From: an uncultured Acidovorax sp. | GTDB lineage: Bacteria; Pseudomonadota; Gammaproteobacteria; Burkholderiales; Burkholderiaceae_C | Length of the DNA stretch: 64,000 nucleotides | Reading direction: 5' to 3' | Assembly (NCBI GenBank): GCA_913774625.1 | Contig: CAJYHL010000014.1 | Coordinates: 1 to 64,000, forward strand | Part shown: piece after piece, positions 27,949 through 36,075 of the stretch | Layout of the letters: each line of letters opens with the position of its first letter | Numbering within the stretch: the first letter of the stretch is position 1 | The notes under the pieces: generated by a model | What the model saw: only the letters and a program-made list of their open reading frames with translations | Databases searched by the model: none | What the model was told of the DNA's origin: nothing | Position numbers and translations under genes: made by a program

Positions 27949-29010
27949 ATGCACATCGGCCATATTCCCTTGGCGAATCGTCTGTTCGTCGCTCCCATGG
28001 CGGGCGTGACGGACCGGCCTTTCCGCCAGCTGTGCAAGGCGCTGGGGGCGGGCTATGCGGTCAGCGAGATGGTGACCTCGCGCCGCGACCTGTGGAACAG
28101 CCTCAAGACCTCGCGCCGGGCCGACCATACGGGCGAACCCGGCCCGATCGCCGTGCAGATCGCGGGCACCGACGCCGCCATGATGGCCGAGGCCGCGCTC
28201 TACAACATCGACCGGGGCGCCGAGATCATCGACATCAACATGGGCTGCCCGGCCAAGAAGGTCTGCAACAAGTGGGCGGGTTCCGCCCTGATGCAGAACG
28301 AGGCGCTGGCCATCGAGATCGCCCAGGCGGTGGTCGATGCCTGCGCTCCGCGCAAGGTGCCCGTCACGCTCAAGATGCGCACCGGCTGGTGCCAGCAGCA
28401 CCGTAACGCGGTGCAACTGGCGCGCGCGTTCGAGGGCGTGGGCATCCAGATGCTGACGGTGCACGGCCGCACGCGCGAGCAGGGCTACAAGGGCCATGCC
28501 GAGTACGACACCATCGCCGCCGTCAAGGAGGCCGTGCGCGTGCCAGTGGTGGCCAACGGCGACATCACCTCGCCCGAGAAGGCGCAGGCGGTGCTCGCCG
28601 CCACCGGGGCCGACGCCGTCATGATCGGCCGCGCGGCCCAGGGCCGGCCGTGGATCTTCCGCGAGATCGGCCACTACCTGGCCACGGGCGAGCATCTGGC
28701 GCCGCCCCTGGTGGCCGAGGTGCGGCGCCTGCTGCTGGACCATCTGCAGGACCACTACGGCCTCTACGGCGAGGCGACGGGCGTGCGCAGCGCGCGCAAG
28801 CACATCGCCTGGTACGTCCGGGCGCTGCCCGGCGGCGAGGCCTTCCGACAACACATCAACACCATCGAGGACTGCGCCGCGCAGTGGCAGGCGGTGGCCG
28901 ACTACTTCGACGCGCTGGGCGCCTCGATGGACCGGCTGCCCCCGGCCGACGCTGACGCCGGCGCCGACCCGGATCCGAGAGAGCGGACGGATGAGCAAGC
29001 AACATATTGA
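27949..29010 (+). CDS. dusB: tRNA dihydrouridine synthase DusB
   Basis: FMN enzyme that reduces uridine at position 17 of tRNA, using NADPH. It has 353 residues. The TIM-barrel N-terminus carries FVAPMAGVTDRPFR. The catalytic Cys region is INMGCPAKKVCNKWAGSAL near 96-114. FMN-phosphate binding is seen in VVANGDITSPEKA and GADAVMIGRAAQGRPWIF. The last 25 residues are an acidic/Pro tail. The gene overlaps fis by 20 bases, the classic dusB-fis operon order. The start ATG gives the canonical MHIGHIPLANRL. Confidence 0.97.
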   Translation: MHIGHIPLANRLFVAPMAGVTDRPFRQLCKALGAGYAVSEMVTSRRDLWNSLKTSRRADHTGEPGPIAVQIAGTDAAMMAEAALYNIDRGAEIIDINMGCPAKKVCNKWAGSALMQNEALAIEIAQAVVDACAPRKVPVTLKMRTGWCQQHRNAVQLARAFEGVGIQMLTVHGRTREQGYKGHAEYDTIAAVKEAVRVPVVANGDITSPEKAQAVLAATGADAVMIGRAAQGRPWIFREIGHYLATGEHLAPPLVAEVRRLLLDHLQDHYGLYGEATGVRSARKHIAWYVRALPGGEAFRQHINTIEDCAAQWQAVADYFDALGASMDRLPPADADAGADPDPRERTDEQATY

Positions 29011-29224
29011 GGAATGTGTGCGGGAGAGCCTGCAGGGCTACTTCCGCGACCTAGGAGGCGAGACGCCCGACGGCATGTACGACATGCTGGTGCGGCTGGT
29101 CGAAAAGCCGCTGCTGGAAGTGGTGATGAGCCACGCCGACAACAACCAGTCCCGTGCCGCCGAATGGCTGGGGCTCAACCGCAACACGCTGCGCAAGAAG
29201 CTGGTGGAGCACAAGCTGCTCTAG
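28991..29224 (+). CDS. fis: Nucleoid-associated regulator Fis
   Basis: A 77-residue DNA-bending protein. The C-terminal helix-turn-helix ([26 protein letters not shown]) has the strongly conserved Fis/NtrC-type sequence. The N-terminal arm is shorter than the 98 residues of E. coli Fis, as is usual in beta-proteobacteria. It starts inside the 3' end of dusB, so expression is tied to it. E. coli Fis activates stable-RNA promoters and shapes supercoiling; whether the short form does the same here is inference. Confidence 0.95.
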   Translation: MSKQHIEECVRESLQGYFRDLGGETPDGMYDMLVRLVEKPLLEVVMSHADNNQSRAAEWLGLNRNTLRKKLVEHKLL

Positions 29225-29240
29225 CGCCCGGATCGCCATT

Positions 29241-29312
29241 GCTCCTGAAAACATAGCTGCATGCGCCGATTCCATGAGCGCCAGCGCCCGATTCCATTCA
29301 AAAACCGCCCCT
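29241..29312. repeat. Possible Comamonadaceae leader-type element upstream of purH
   Basis: The 94-bp fis-purH spacer contains CTCCTGAAAACATAGCTGC and a direct repeat of CGATTCCAT (29267-29275 and 29289-29297). It resembles AT-richer segments with ATAGCTGC cores that I remember before many genes in this family, and it is comparable to 48753-48823. No terminator or riboswitch is evident. The family assignment is from memory. Confidence 0.3.
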
Positions 29313-29318
29313 GAACCC

Positions 29319-30920
29319 ATGAACGCACTACTTTCCGTCTCCGACAAGACCGGCATCGTCGAATTCGCCCAGGCCCTGCATGCCCTCGGCATCCGCCTGC
29401 TGTCCACCGGCGGCACCGCCAAGCTGCTGGCCGACAAGGGCCTGCCCGTCACCGAGGTGGCGGAGGTGACGCAGTTCCCCGAAATGCTCGACGGCCGCGT
29501 GAAGACCCTGCACCCCAAGGTGCATGGCGGCCTGCTGGCCCGCCGCGACCTGCCTGCGCACATGGCGGCGCTGAAGGAGCACGGCATCGACACCATCGAC
29601 CTGCTGGTGGTCAACCTCTACCCGTTCGAAGCCACCGTGGCCAAGCCCGGCTGCACGCTGGCCGACGCCATCGAGAACATCGACATCGGCGGCCCGGCCA
29701 TGGTGCGCAGCGCCGCCAAGAACTGGCAGGACGTGGGGGTGGTCACCTCGGCCGACCAGTACGAGGCCGTGCTGGGCGAGCTCAAGGCCGCCGGCAAGCT
29801 GTCCGACAAGCTGCGCTTCGCGCTGTCGGTGGCCGCGTTCAACCGCATCGCCCAGTACGACGGCGCGATCAGCGACTACCTCTCCTCCGTCAGCTTCGAG
29901 GCCGAGAAGCTGTCCGAAACCTACGTTCCCGAGCGCAGCCTGTTCCCCGGCCAGAGCAACGGCCAGTTCGTCAAGGTGCAGGACCTGCGCTACGGCGAGA
30001 ACAGCCACCAGCAGGCGGCCCTGTACCGCGACCTCTACCCCGCGCCCGGCTCCATCGTCACGGGCGAGCAGCTGCAGGGCAAGGAACTCAGCTACAACAA
30101 CATCGCCGACGCCGATGCCGCCTGGGAATGCGTCAAGAGCTTCGACGCGCCGGCCTGCGTGATCGTCAAGCACGCCAACCCCTGCGGCGTGGCCGTGGGC
30201 CTGAACGTGGCCGACGCCTACGGCAAGGCCTTCCAGACCGACCCGACCAGCGCCTTCGGCGGCATCATCGCCTTCAACCGCACGGTGGATGCGGCGGCCG
30301 CCCAGCACGTGGTCAAGCAGTTCGTCGAAGTGCTGATGGCGCCTGACTTCACGCCCGAGGCGCTGGAGATCTTCCGCCCCAAGACCAATGTGCGCCTGCT
30401 CAAGATCGCGCTGCCGGCCCATAACGGCACCACGGCCTGGAACCGCGGCCGCAACGCCATGGACGCCAAGCGCATCGGCTCCGGCATGCTGCTGCAGACG
30501 GCCGACAACCACGAGCTGGCGCTGGCCGGCCTGAAGGTCGTCACCAGGAAGCAGCCCTCGCTCACCGAGATGGAAGACCTGCTGTTCGCCTGGAAGGTCG
30601 CCAAGTACGTCAAGAGCAATGCCATCGTCTTCTGCAAGGGCGGCATGACCATGGGTGTGGGCGCCGGCCAGATGAGCCGCCTCGATTCCGCCCGCATCGC
30701 CAGCATCAAGGCCGAGCATGCCAAGCTCTCGCTGCAGGGCACGGCCGTGGCGAGCGACGCCTTCTTCCCGTTCCGCGACGGCCTGGACGTGGTGGTGGAC
30801 GCGGGCGCGACCTGCGTGATCCAGCCCGGCGGCTCCATGCGCGACCAGGAAGTGATCGACGCCGCCGACGAGCGCGGCGTGGCCATGGTGTTCAGCGGCG
30901 TGCGCCACTTCCGCCACTGA
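29319..30920 (+). CDS. purH: Bifunctional AICAR formyltransferase/IMP cyclohydrolase PurH
   Basis: Catalyses the last two steps of IMP synthesis: formylation of AICAR with 10-formyl-THF and ring closure. It has 533 residues. The N-terminal MGS-like IMP cyclohydrolase domain (about 1-150) has [11 protein letters not shown] and [12 protein letters not shown]. The AICAR transformylase domain follows, with the motif [10 protein letters not shown] carrying the essential Lys and His. The ATG at 29319 gives the family N-terminus [20 protein letters not shown]. It may be read from the dusB-fis promoter or from its own. It ends at a strong terminator. Confidence 0.98.
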   Translation: MNALLSVSDKTGIVEFAQALHALGIRLLSTGGTAKLLADKGLPVTEVAEVTQFPEMLDGRVKTLHPKVHGGLLARRDLPAHMAALKEHGIDTIDLLVVNLYPFEATVAKPGCTLADAIENIDIGGPAMVRSAAKNWQDVGVVTSADQYEAVLGELKAAGKLSDKLRFALSVAAFNRIAQYDGAISDYLSSVSFEAEKLSETYVPERSLFPGQSNGQFVKVQDLRYGENSHQQAALYRDLYPAPGSIVTGEQLQGKELSYNNIADADAAWECVKSFDAPACVIVKHANPCGVAVGLNVADAYGKAFQTDPTSAFGGIIAFNRTVDAAAAQHVVKQFVEVLMAPDFTPEALEIFRPKTNVRLLKIALPAHNGTTAWNRGRNAMDAKRIGSGMLLQTADNHELALAGLKVVTRKQPSLTEMEDLLFAWKVAKYVKSNAIVFCKGGMTMGVGAGQMSRLDSARIASIKAEHAKLSLQGTAVASDAFFPFRDGLDVVVDAGATCVIQPGGSMRDQEVIDAADERGVAMVFSGVRHFRH

Positions 30921-30967
30921 TCCCGGCCCGCAATGCGGCGGGCATGCCCGCCGCATCGCATCGGCGC

Positions 30968-31002
30968 AAAAAGAAAGCGGCCCTCGGGCCGCTTTCTTTT
31001 TT
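30968..31002. terminator. Bidirectional terminator between purH and plsC
   Basis: A 14-bp perfect inverted repeat AAAGAAAGCGGCCC/GGGCCGCTTTCTTT surrounds TC, with A and T flanks. It lies between two convergent genes and can serve both. Confidence 0.9.
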
Positions 31003-31070
31003 GTCACGCGGCAGGAGTCGCACTGCCGGATCGAAAAAGCCCGGGGCCTCCGATCCGCCTGCGGCATCTG

Positions 31071-31958
31071 CTATGGTTTTTGAACGTCTTTCGCCGGGGC
31101 GGACGAGCGGGGCGCTGCACCCAGCCATTCGTCCAGCCGCGCGTCCTTCTCGCGCCAGAGCCCGTCCAGCCATTCCTGCATGGCGTTGCGCGCGCCGGCC
31201 CGCGACGGGGCGCCGGGCACCGGGCGCCGCTCGACGTGCACGATGACGCGGCCCAGGCGGCCCGCCAGGGCGTCGGAGAAGCTGGGCACGCCGTCGGGGT
31301 AGGCGATGGTCACGTCCAGCACCGAATCCAGCTGGTCGTGCAGGGTCTGCAGGGCCGTGGCCATGCCGCCGTACTTGGGCACCAGCAGGTGGCGGTAGGG
31401 CGATGCCTGCTCGGCATGCTTTTCGGGCGTGAAGCGCGTGCCTTCGGCGAAGTTCATCACGGCCGTGGGCATGCGGCGGAACTTCTCGCAGGCGGCCTTT
31501 GCGGCGCGCAGGTCCTGCCGGGCGCTGGCGCCGCCGCTGCTGCGGCGCATGAAGGGGAAGTCCAGCGCCCACCAGGCCAGGCCGATCACCGGCACGTAGA
31601 TCAGCTCGTACTTGAGGAAGAACTTCAGCAGGGGAATGCGGCGGTTGAACACGCGCTGCATCACCAGGATGTCCACCCAGCTCTGGTGGTTGCAGGTGAC
31701 CAGGTACCAATGGCGCGGGCTCAAGCCCTCCAGGCCCGACACCTGCCAGCGCGCGGGGTTGGCCGCGCGGATCCAGAGGTTGTTGATGCCGATCCACAGC
31801 TCGGCCAGGGCGGCCAGCACGCGGTCGGTCACACGCCGCACGGGCGCGAAGGGCAGCACCAGCTTGGCCAGCGCGAAGGGCGTCATCAGCGAGAAGCAGC
31901 CCACGGTATTGAGCGCCAGCACCAGGCCGCACGCCACCATCTTCAGCAAAGCGAACAT
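31071..31958 (-). CDS. 1-acyl-sn-glycerol-3-phosphate acyltransferase family protein (YihG-like)
   Basis: PlsC-family membrane enzyme, 295 residues, expected to acylate lysophosphatidic acid. Two hydrophobic segments are at the N-terminus. The acceptor motif NHQSWVD (HxxxxD) is followed by FAEGTRFT (normally PEGTR). The YihG-like features are this FAEGTRF form and the N-terminal length. The C-terminus is Ala/Pro-rich. It starts one base after the hemL stop, so it is the last gene of a thiD-like/hemL/plsC run. A second plsC gene occurs at 50230. Confidence 0.88.
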   Translation of the reverse strand: MFALLKMVACGLVLALNTVGCFSLMTPFALAKLVLPFAPVRRVTDRVLAALAELWIGINNLWIRAANPARWQVSGLEGLSPRHWYLVTCNHQSWVDILVMQRVFNRRIPLLKFFLKYELIYVPVIGLAWWALDFPFMRRSSGGASARQDLRAAKAACEKFRRMPTAVMNFAEGTRFTPEKHAEQASPYRHLLVPKYGGMATALQTLHDQLDSVLDVTIAYPDGVPSFSDALAGRLGRVIVHVERRPVPGAPSRAGARNAMQEWLDGLWREKDARLDEWLGAAPRSSAPAKDVQKP

Positions 31959-31959
31959 C

Positions 31960-33273
31960 TCAGGAGCGGGCCCAGGTCTGGAAGATCTCGGCCGCCGCAG
32001 CCACGGTGGCTTCGATGTCGCCCTCGGTATGCGCCGCGCTCACGAAGCCGGCCTCGTACAGCGCCGGGGCGATGTAGATGCCGCGGTCGAGCAGGCCGTG
32101 GAAGAGGGCGTTGAAGCGCGCCCCGTCGGTGGTCATCACGGTGGGGTAGTTCTGCGGCAGCTCGGGCATCAGGAAGAATCCGAACATGCCGCCTTCGCTG
32201 TCGGCGCTGAAGGGCACGCCCGCCGCCTGCGCGGCCTGGGACAGGCCCTGCACGAGCGAACGGGTGCGCGCGCCCAGCGCTTCGTAGAAGCCGGGCTTGG
32301 CGATCTCGCGCAGCGTGGCCAGGCCGCAGGCGGTGGCCACCGGGTTGCCCGAGAGCGTGCCGGCCTGATAGACCGGGCCCAGCGGCGCCAGCTGCTCCAT
32401 GATGGCGCGCGGGCCGCCGAAGGCCGCCAGCGGCATGCCGCCGCCGATCACCTTGCCCAGCACGGTGAGGTCGGGCCTGAAGCCGGGGATGGCCTGGGCG
32501 TAGAGGCTCTGCGCGCTGCCCAGGGCCACGCGGAAGCCGGTCATCACCTCGTCGAAGACCAGCAGGGCGCCGTGCTGCGTGCACAGCTCGCGGCAGCGCT
32601 GCATGAACGGCACGCTGGCGCGCACGAAGTTCATGTTGCCCGCGATCGGCTCGATCATCAGCCCGGCGATCTCGCTGCCGTGCAGCGCGAAGGCCTCTTC
32701 GAGCTGTGCGACGTCGTTGTATTCGAGCACCAGGGTGTGCTGCACCACCTCGGGCGGCACGCCGGCGCTGGTGGCGTGGCCGAAGGTGGCCAGGCCCGAG
32801 CCGGCCTTGACCAGCAGCGCGTCGGCATGGCCGTGGTAGCAGCCGTTGAACTTGATGATCTTGCTGCGGCCGGTGGCGCCGCGGGCCAGGCGGATGGCGC
32901 TCATGCCGGCCTCGGTGCCCGAGCTGACCAGGCGGACCATCTCCATGGACGGCACATGGCGCAGGATCTCCTCGGCCAGCTCGACCTCGCGCTCGGTGGG
33001 CGCGCCGAAGCTGAAGCCGTCCAGCGCGGCCTTCTGCACGGCCTCCAGCACGGCCGGGTGGCCGTGGCCCAGGATCATCGGGCCCCAGGAGCCGATGTAG
33101 TCGATGAAGCGCTGGCCGTTGGCGTCCCAGAAATACGCGCCCTGCGCGCGCTGCACGAAGCGGGGCGTCCCGCCGACGGCACGGAAGGCGCGCACGGGCG
33201 AATTGACGCCGCCGGGAATGAGCGCCTTGGCGCGCTCGAAGAGGGAGAGGTTCAGGTCAGTGCTGGGTGTCAT
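31960..33273 (-). CDS. hemL: Glutamate-1-semialdehyde 2,1-aminomutase HemL
   Basis: PLP enzyme of the C5 tetrapyrrole pathway that converts glutamate-1-semialdehyde to 5-aminolevulinate. It has 437 residues, the usual length. It begins with [23 protein letters not shown] in pieces. The PLP lysine lies in [13 protein letters not shown], and substrate-channel motifs such as [13 protein letters not shown] and [10 protein letters not shown] are intact. Its start lies inside the last codons of the thiD-like gene (17-base overlap) and plsC follows directly, which indicates an operon. Confidence 0.98.
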   Translation of the reverse strand: MTPSTDLNLSLFERAKALIPGGVNSPVRAFRAVGGTPRFVQRAQGAYFWDANGQRFIDYIGSWGPMILGHGHPAVLEAVQKAALDGFSFGAPTEREVELAEEILRHVPSMEMVRLVSSGTEAGMSAIRLARGATGRSKIIKFNGCYHGHADALLVKAGSGLATFGHATSAGVPPEVVQHTLVLEYNDVAQLEEAFALHGSEIAGLMIEPIAGNMNFVRASVPFMQRCRELCTQHGALLVFDEVMTGFRVALGSAQSLYAQAIPGFRPDLTVLGKVIGGGMPLAAFGGPRAIMEQLAPLGPVYQAGTLSGNPVATACGLATLREIAKPGFYEALGARTRSLVQGLSQAAQAAGVPFSADSEGGMFGFFLMPELPQNYPTVMTTDGARFNALFHGLLDRGIYIAPALYEAGFVSAAHTEGDIEATVAAAAEIFQTWARS

Positions 33274-34216
33274 GAGGGGGCATCACGAAGCCGTCGGTGG
33301 CCGTGGGATCTTGCGGGGGCTCGTCGTCGCCGCCGCCTTCGTCGTCGTCGGGCTGGGCCCAGAACATGCGGTCGGGCAGTACATGGCCCATGCCGGGGCG
33401 GAAGCCCGCGTCCAGGCAGCTGTCCAGATAGGAGAGCGCTTCGGCCGTGGCCTCGGCCAGGTCGTCGCCGCTGGCCACGAGGGCTGCCAGGGCGGCCGAC
33501 AGCGTTTCGCCGGCGCCGGCGAAGGTGGCTTCGAAGCGCTCGAAGCGGGCCGAACTGAGCACGGCCTGCGGCGATGCCAGCACGTTGTCGATGAACTGCT
33601 CGGGAGCGGGAATGCCGGTGACCAGCACATAGGGCACGCCCAGGCCGGATGCGGCCATGGCGATGTCGCGCGCGGAGGGCGCCCGCTCGTTGCCCCAGTC
33701 GGGCAGCAGCCAGCGCCGCAAGGTGCTGTAGTTGCCCACCAGCACCGAGGTCTGAGGCAGCAGCAGTTCCTGGAAGGCGTCGAGGTACTGGTCGATCAGG
33801 TCGTCGCGCCACCAGGAGAGATTGGGCATGTAGGCGATGACCGGCACGTCCGCATAGTCGGAGGCGACCTCGGCGATGGCGCTGAGGTTTTCCGGGCTGC
33901 CCGCGAAGCCGACCTTGATGGCCTGCACCGGCATGTCTTCCAGCACGGCGCGCGCCTGCTCGGCGACGGCCTCGTCCTCGAAGGCGTAGTGGTCGAAGAT
34001 CTCGGCCGTGTCGCGTGCGTAGGCGCCGGTCACGACGGCCACCGGATGGCCGCCGACCGAGGCGATGGTGGCGATGTCGGCCGTCAGGCCGCCCGCGCCG
34101 CTGGGGTCGCTGGCGTTGAACACCATCACGCACACGGGGGCGAAGGCGTCCTCGGCGTCCGCCGCCGTGTCGGTGCCGGAGGCGGTATCGGGAGGGGGGG
34201 AGGTTGGGGTCGTCAT
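33257..34216 (-). CDS. ThiD-like kinase without the catalytic Cys motif
   Basis: A ribokinase-fold protein (319 residues) related to hydroxymethylpyrimidine (phosphate) kinase ThiD, the thiamine-pathway enzyme. The N-terminal [20 protein letters not shown] fits the family's ASDPSGGAG motif. The catalytic loop, which in ThiD reads GTGC and holds the catalytic Cys, reads GAGE here (234-237, then TLSAAL). The C-terminus is an acidic tail rich in Asp and Glu (288-302). The first 25 residues are low complexity. The ATG at 34216 is preferred over 34258. The neighbours hemL and rubredoxin are conserved in the order, and thiE/thiG are not in the window, so thiamine function is uncertain. Confidence 0.8.
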   Translation of the reverse strand: MTTPTSPPPDTASGTDTAADAEDAFAPVCVMVFNASDPSGAGGLTADIATIASVGGHPVAVVTGAYARDTAEIFDHYAFEDEAVAEQARAVLEDMPVQAIKVGFAGSPENLSAIAEVASDYADVPVIAYMPNLSWWRDDLIDQYLDAFQELLLPQTSVLVGNYSTLRRWLLPDWGNERAPSARDIAMAASGLGVPYVLVTGIPAPEQFIDNVLASPQAVLSSARFERFEATFAGAGETLSAALAALVASGDDLAEATAEALSYLDSCLDAGFRPGMGHVLPDRMFWAQPDDDEGGGDDEPPQDPTATDGFVMPPHDTQH

Positions 34217-34278
34217 GGGCCTTGGCGCCGGCCTCGGTCCGAGGCTGGAAAGCTGCATCCGCCGTCATGGTGGCTGGA

Positions 34279-34284
34279 TACAAT
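34279..34284 (+). promoter_or_regulatory. Candidate -10 box for the rubredoxin-pil cluster
   Basis: TACAAT lies 32 bases before the rubredoxin GTG, in the divergent spacer with the thiD-like gene. The -35 box is unclear. Confidence 0.35.
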
Positions 34285-34316
34285 CGTTCCATTCTATGTG
34301 AACGCCTTCTGTAGCC

Positions 34317-34490
34317 GTGACCGATCCGAAAACCTGGATGTGCCTGATTTGCGGGTGGATCTATGACGAAGCGCTGGGTGCGCCAGACCATGGCATCGCG
34401 CCCGGAACCGCGTGGCACGACGTGCCCATGAACTGGACCTGCCCGGAATGCGGCGCGCGCAAGGACGACTTCGAGATGGTCGCCATCTGA
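34317..34490 (+). CDS. Rubredoxin
   Basis: A 57-residue iron protein. Four cysteines in the rubredoxin arrangement, CLICG (residues 9 and 12) and CPECG (42 and 45), bind one iron. The aromatic WIYDEALG and the acidic segment KDDFEM are typical. The start is GTG at 34317; an in-frame stop lies at 34299-34301, so no longer form is possible. In this family it often stands between thiD and pilG. Electron-transfer partner and role are unknown here. Confidence 0.93.
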   Translation: MTDPKTWMCLICGWIYDEALGAPDHGIAPGTAWHDVPMNWTCPECGARKDDFEMVAI

Positions 34491-34676
34491 CCGACTAACG
34501 GCAGGCGATTGTCTGAAGCCTTTTCCTATGTTTGCGGGCGCAGCCAGAGGCCACAATCGGTGCGCGCCGCGCGGGCCCGCCATGCGGGCGGCCCGGTCGG
34601 CCGCCCACCGCAAGAGGCTGTGAGCGCTTTTTGAACCCTGGCCCCTGCCAGCGTTGTTTTTTCATTCCCTGGAGCA

Positions 34677-35081
34677 ATGACATTGACTACGACGACAGGT
34701 GCGGCCTTGAAGGTGCTGGTGGTGGACGACAGCAACACCATCCGGCGCAGCGCCGAGATCTTCCTCAAGCAGGGCGGCCATGAAGTGCTGCTGGCCGACG
34801 ACGGCTTTGACGCCCTCGCCAAGGTCAACGACCACCAGCCCCAGCTCATTTTCTGCGACATCCTGATGCCCAAGCTGGACGGCTACCAGACCTGCGCCAT
34901 CATCAAGCGCAATGCCCGCTTCGCCGATATCCCCGTGGTCATGCTCTCGTCCAAGGACGGGGTCTTCGACAAGGCCCGCGGACGGATGGTGGGCTGCCAG
35001 GACTACCTCACCAAACCCTTCACCAAGGACCAGCTGCTGCAAGCGGTGCAGCAGTTCGGTCATGCCCAACCAGGAGCCTAG
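34677..35081 (+). CDS. pilG: Twitching-motility response regulator PilG
   Basis: Single-domain receiver of 134 residues in the Chp/Pil chemosensory pathway. The acidic pocket D17/D18 (VLVVDDSNTIRR) and phosphoacceptor D61 (FCDILMPKLDG) are present, as is the conserved Lys in YLTKPF. In P. aeruginosa PilG is phosphorylated by the kinase encoded at pilL/chpA and promotes pilus extension through PilB. GGAG precedes the ATG. It is the first gene of the pilG-H-I-J-L cluster, and pilH begins two bases after its stop. Confidence 0.96.
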   Translation: MTLTTTTGAALKVLVVDDSNTIRRSAEIFLKQGGHEVLLADDGFDALAKVNDHQPQLIFCDILMPKLDGYQTCAIIKRNARFADIPVVMLSSKDGVFDKARGRMVGCQDYLTKPFTKDQLLQAVQQFGHAQPGA

Positions 35082-35083
35082 TA

Positions 35084-35449
35084 ATGCCGATCCGGAAAGT
35101 GCTGGTCGTTGACGACTCGAAGACCGAGCTGATGTTCCTGACCGACCTGCTGCAGAAAAAGGGCATGCAGGTGCGTACCGCCGAGAACGCCGACGAGGCC
35201 TTCCGGCGCCTGGCCGAAGAAAAGCCCGACCTGATCCTGATGGACGTGGTCATGCCGGGCCAGAACGGCTTCCAGCTCACGCGCTCCATCTCGCGCGACC
35301 CGCAGTACGCCGACGTGCCCATCATCATGTGTACCAGCAAGAACCAGGAAACCGACCGGGTCTGGGGCATGCGCCAGGGAGCGCGCGGCTACATCACCAA
35401 GCCGGTGGACCCGGCGGAGCTGCAGGCCAAGATCGACGCGCTCAACTGA
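35084..35449 (+). CDS. pilH: Twitching-motility response regulator PilH
   Basis: CheY-like receiver of 121 residues with D10/D11 and phosphoacceptor D54 (ILMDVVMPGQNG), and Lys in YITKPV. In P. aeruginosa PilH acts as the opposing regulator to PilG in pilus retraction or as a phosphate sink. It lacks any output domain. It lies two bases downstream of pilG. Confidence 0.96.
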   Translation: MPIRKVLVVDDSKTELMFLTDLLQKKGMQVRTAENADEAFRRLAEEKPDLILMDVVMPGQNGFQLTRSISRDPQYADVPIIMCTSKNQETDRVWGMRQGARGYITKPVDPAELQAKIDALN

Positions 35450-35503
35450 TGCGCGTGGTGAACCCGTACGCCATGACCGCGCACCCCGCCGAAGCCGCCG
35501 CCC

Positions 35504-36031
35504 ATGGCCAACCGTGAAGCGCTGAGGGAGCTGCAGGCCCGCCTCGCCGCCCGCCTGCAGGCCGCGCGCGGCGAGGGTTCCAGCGTGTCTTCGTGGCTGG
35601 CGGTGGAATCGGCCGGGATGCGGCTGCTGCTGCCGCTGGAGCAGGCGGGCGAGATCTTCCCCTGGCGCGGCGTGCGCCCCGTTCCCTACACCCAGCCCTG
35701 GTTCCTGGGCGTGGCCAACCTGCGCGGGGCGCTGGTCGGCGTGGCGGACCTGGCGGCCCTGCTGGGCGCTGCCGGCCCGCGGTCCGACGCGGCCCTGGCC
35801 GAATCCAGCCTGCTGTCGCTGAACGCGGCCTTCGGGGTCAATGCCGCGCTGCTGGTCGAACGCCTGGCCGGGCTGCGCGGGGCGGATGCCTTCGCCGCGT
35901 CCGAGCCCCCGCCCGAAGGGGCGCCGCCGTATTTCGGCCACTGCCATGTCGATGCCCAGGGCTTGCGCTGGCAGGCGCTCGATCTCCAGATCCTGTCCCG
36001 GCACCCGGCGTTCCTCGCCATCGGTGCCTGA
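35504..36031 (+). CDS. pilI: CheW-like adaptor PilI
   Basis: A 175-residue CheW-domain protein that couples the receptor PilJ to the PilL kinase. The core motif is the beta-barrel GEIFPWRGVRPVPYTQPWFLGVANLRGALVGVADL in pieces near 48-85, which is the strongly conserved CheW signature (NLRG). The C-terminus is shorter than in CheW of chemotaxis. It lies 54 bases after pilH. Confidence 0.92.
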   Translation: MANREALRELQARLAARLQAARGEGSSVSSWLAVESAGMRLLLPLEQAGEIFPWRGVRPVPYTQPWFLGVANLRGALVGVADLAALLGAAGPRSDAALAESSLLSLNAAFGVNAALLVERLAGLRGADAFAASEPPPEGAPPYFGHCHVDAQGLRWQALDLQILSRHPAFLAIGA

Positions 36032-36075
36032 GCGCCAGCCAGAGCGCCCGATCCGTTCTTCATCAAGGCCGTCCC

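Noticed and set aside
31943-32584. Short minus-strand frame overlapping the 3' end of hemL in another frame
   Set aside because: Out-of-frame reading of hemL; no independent start or motif.
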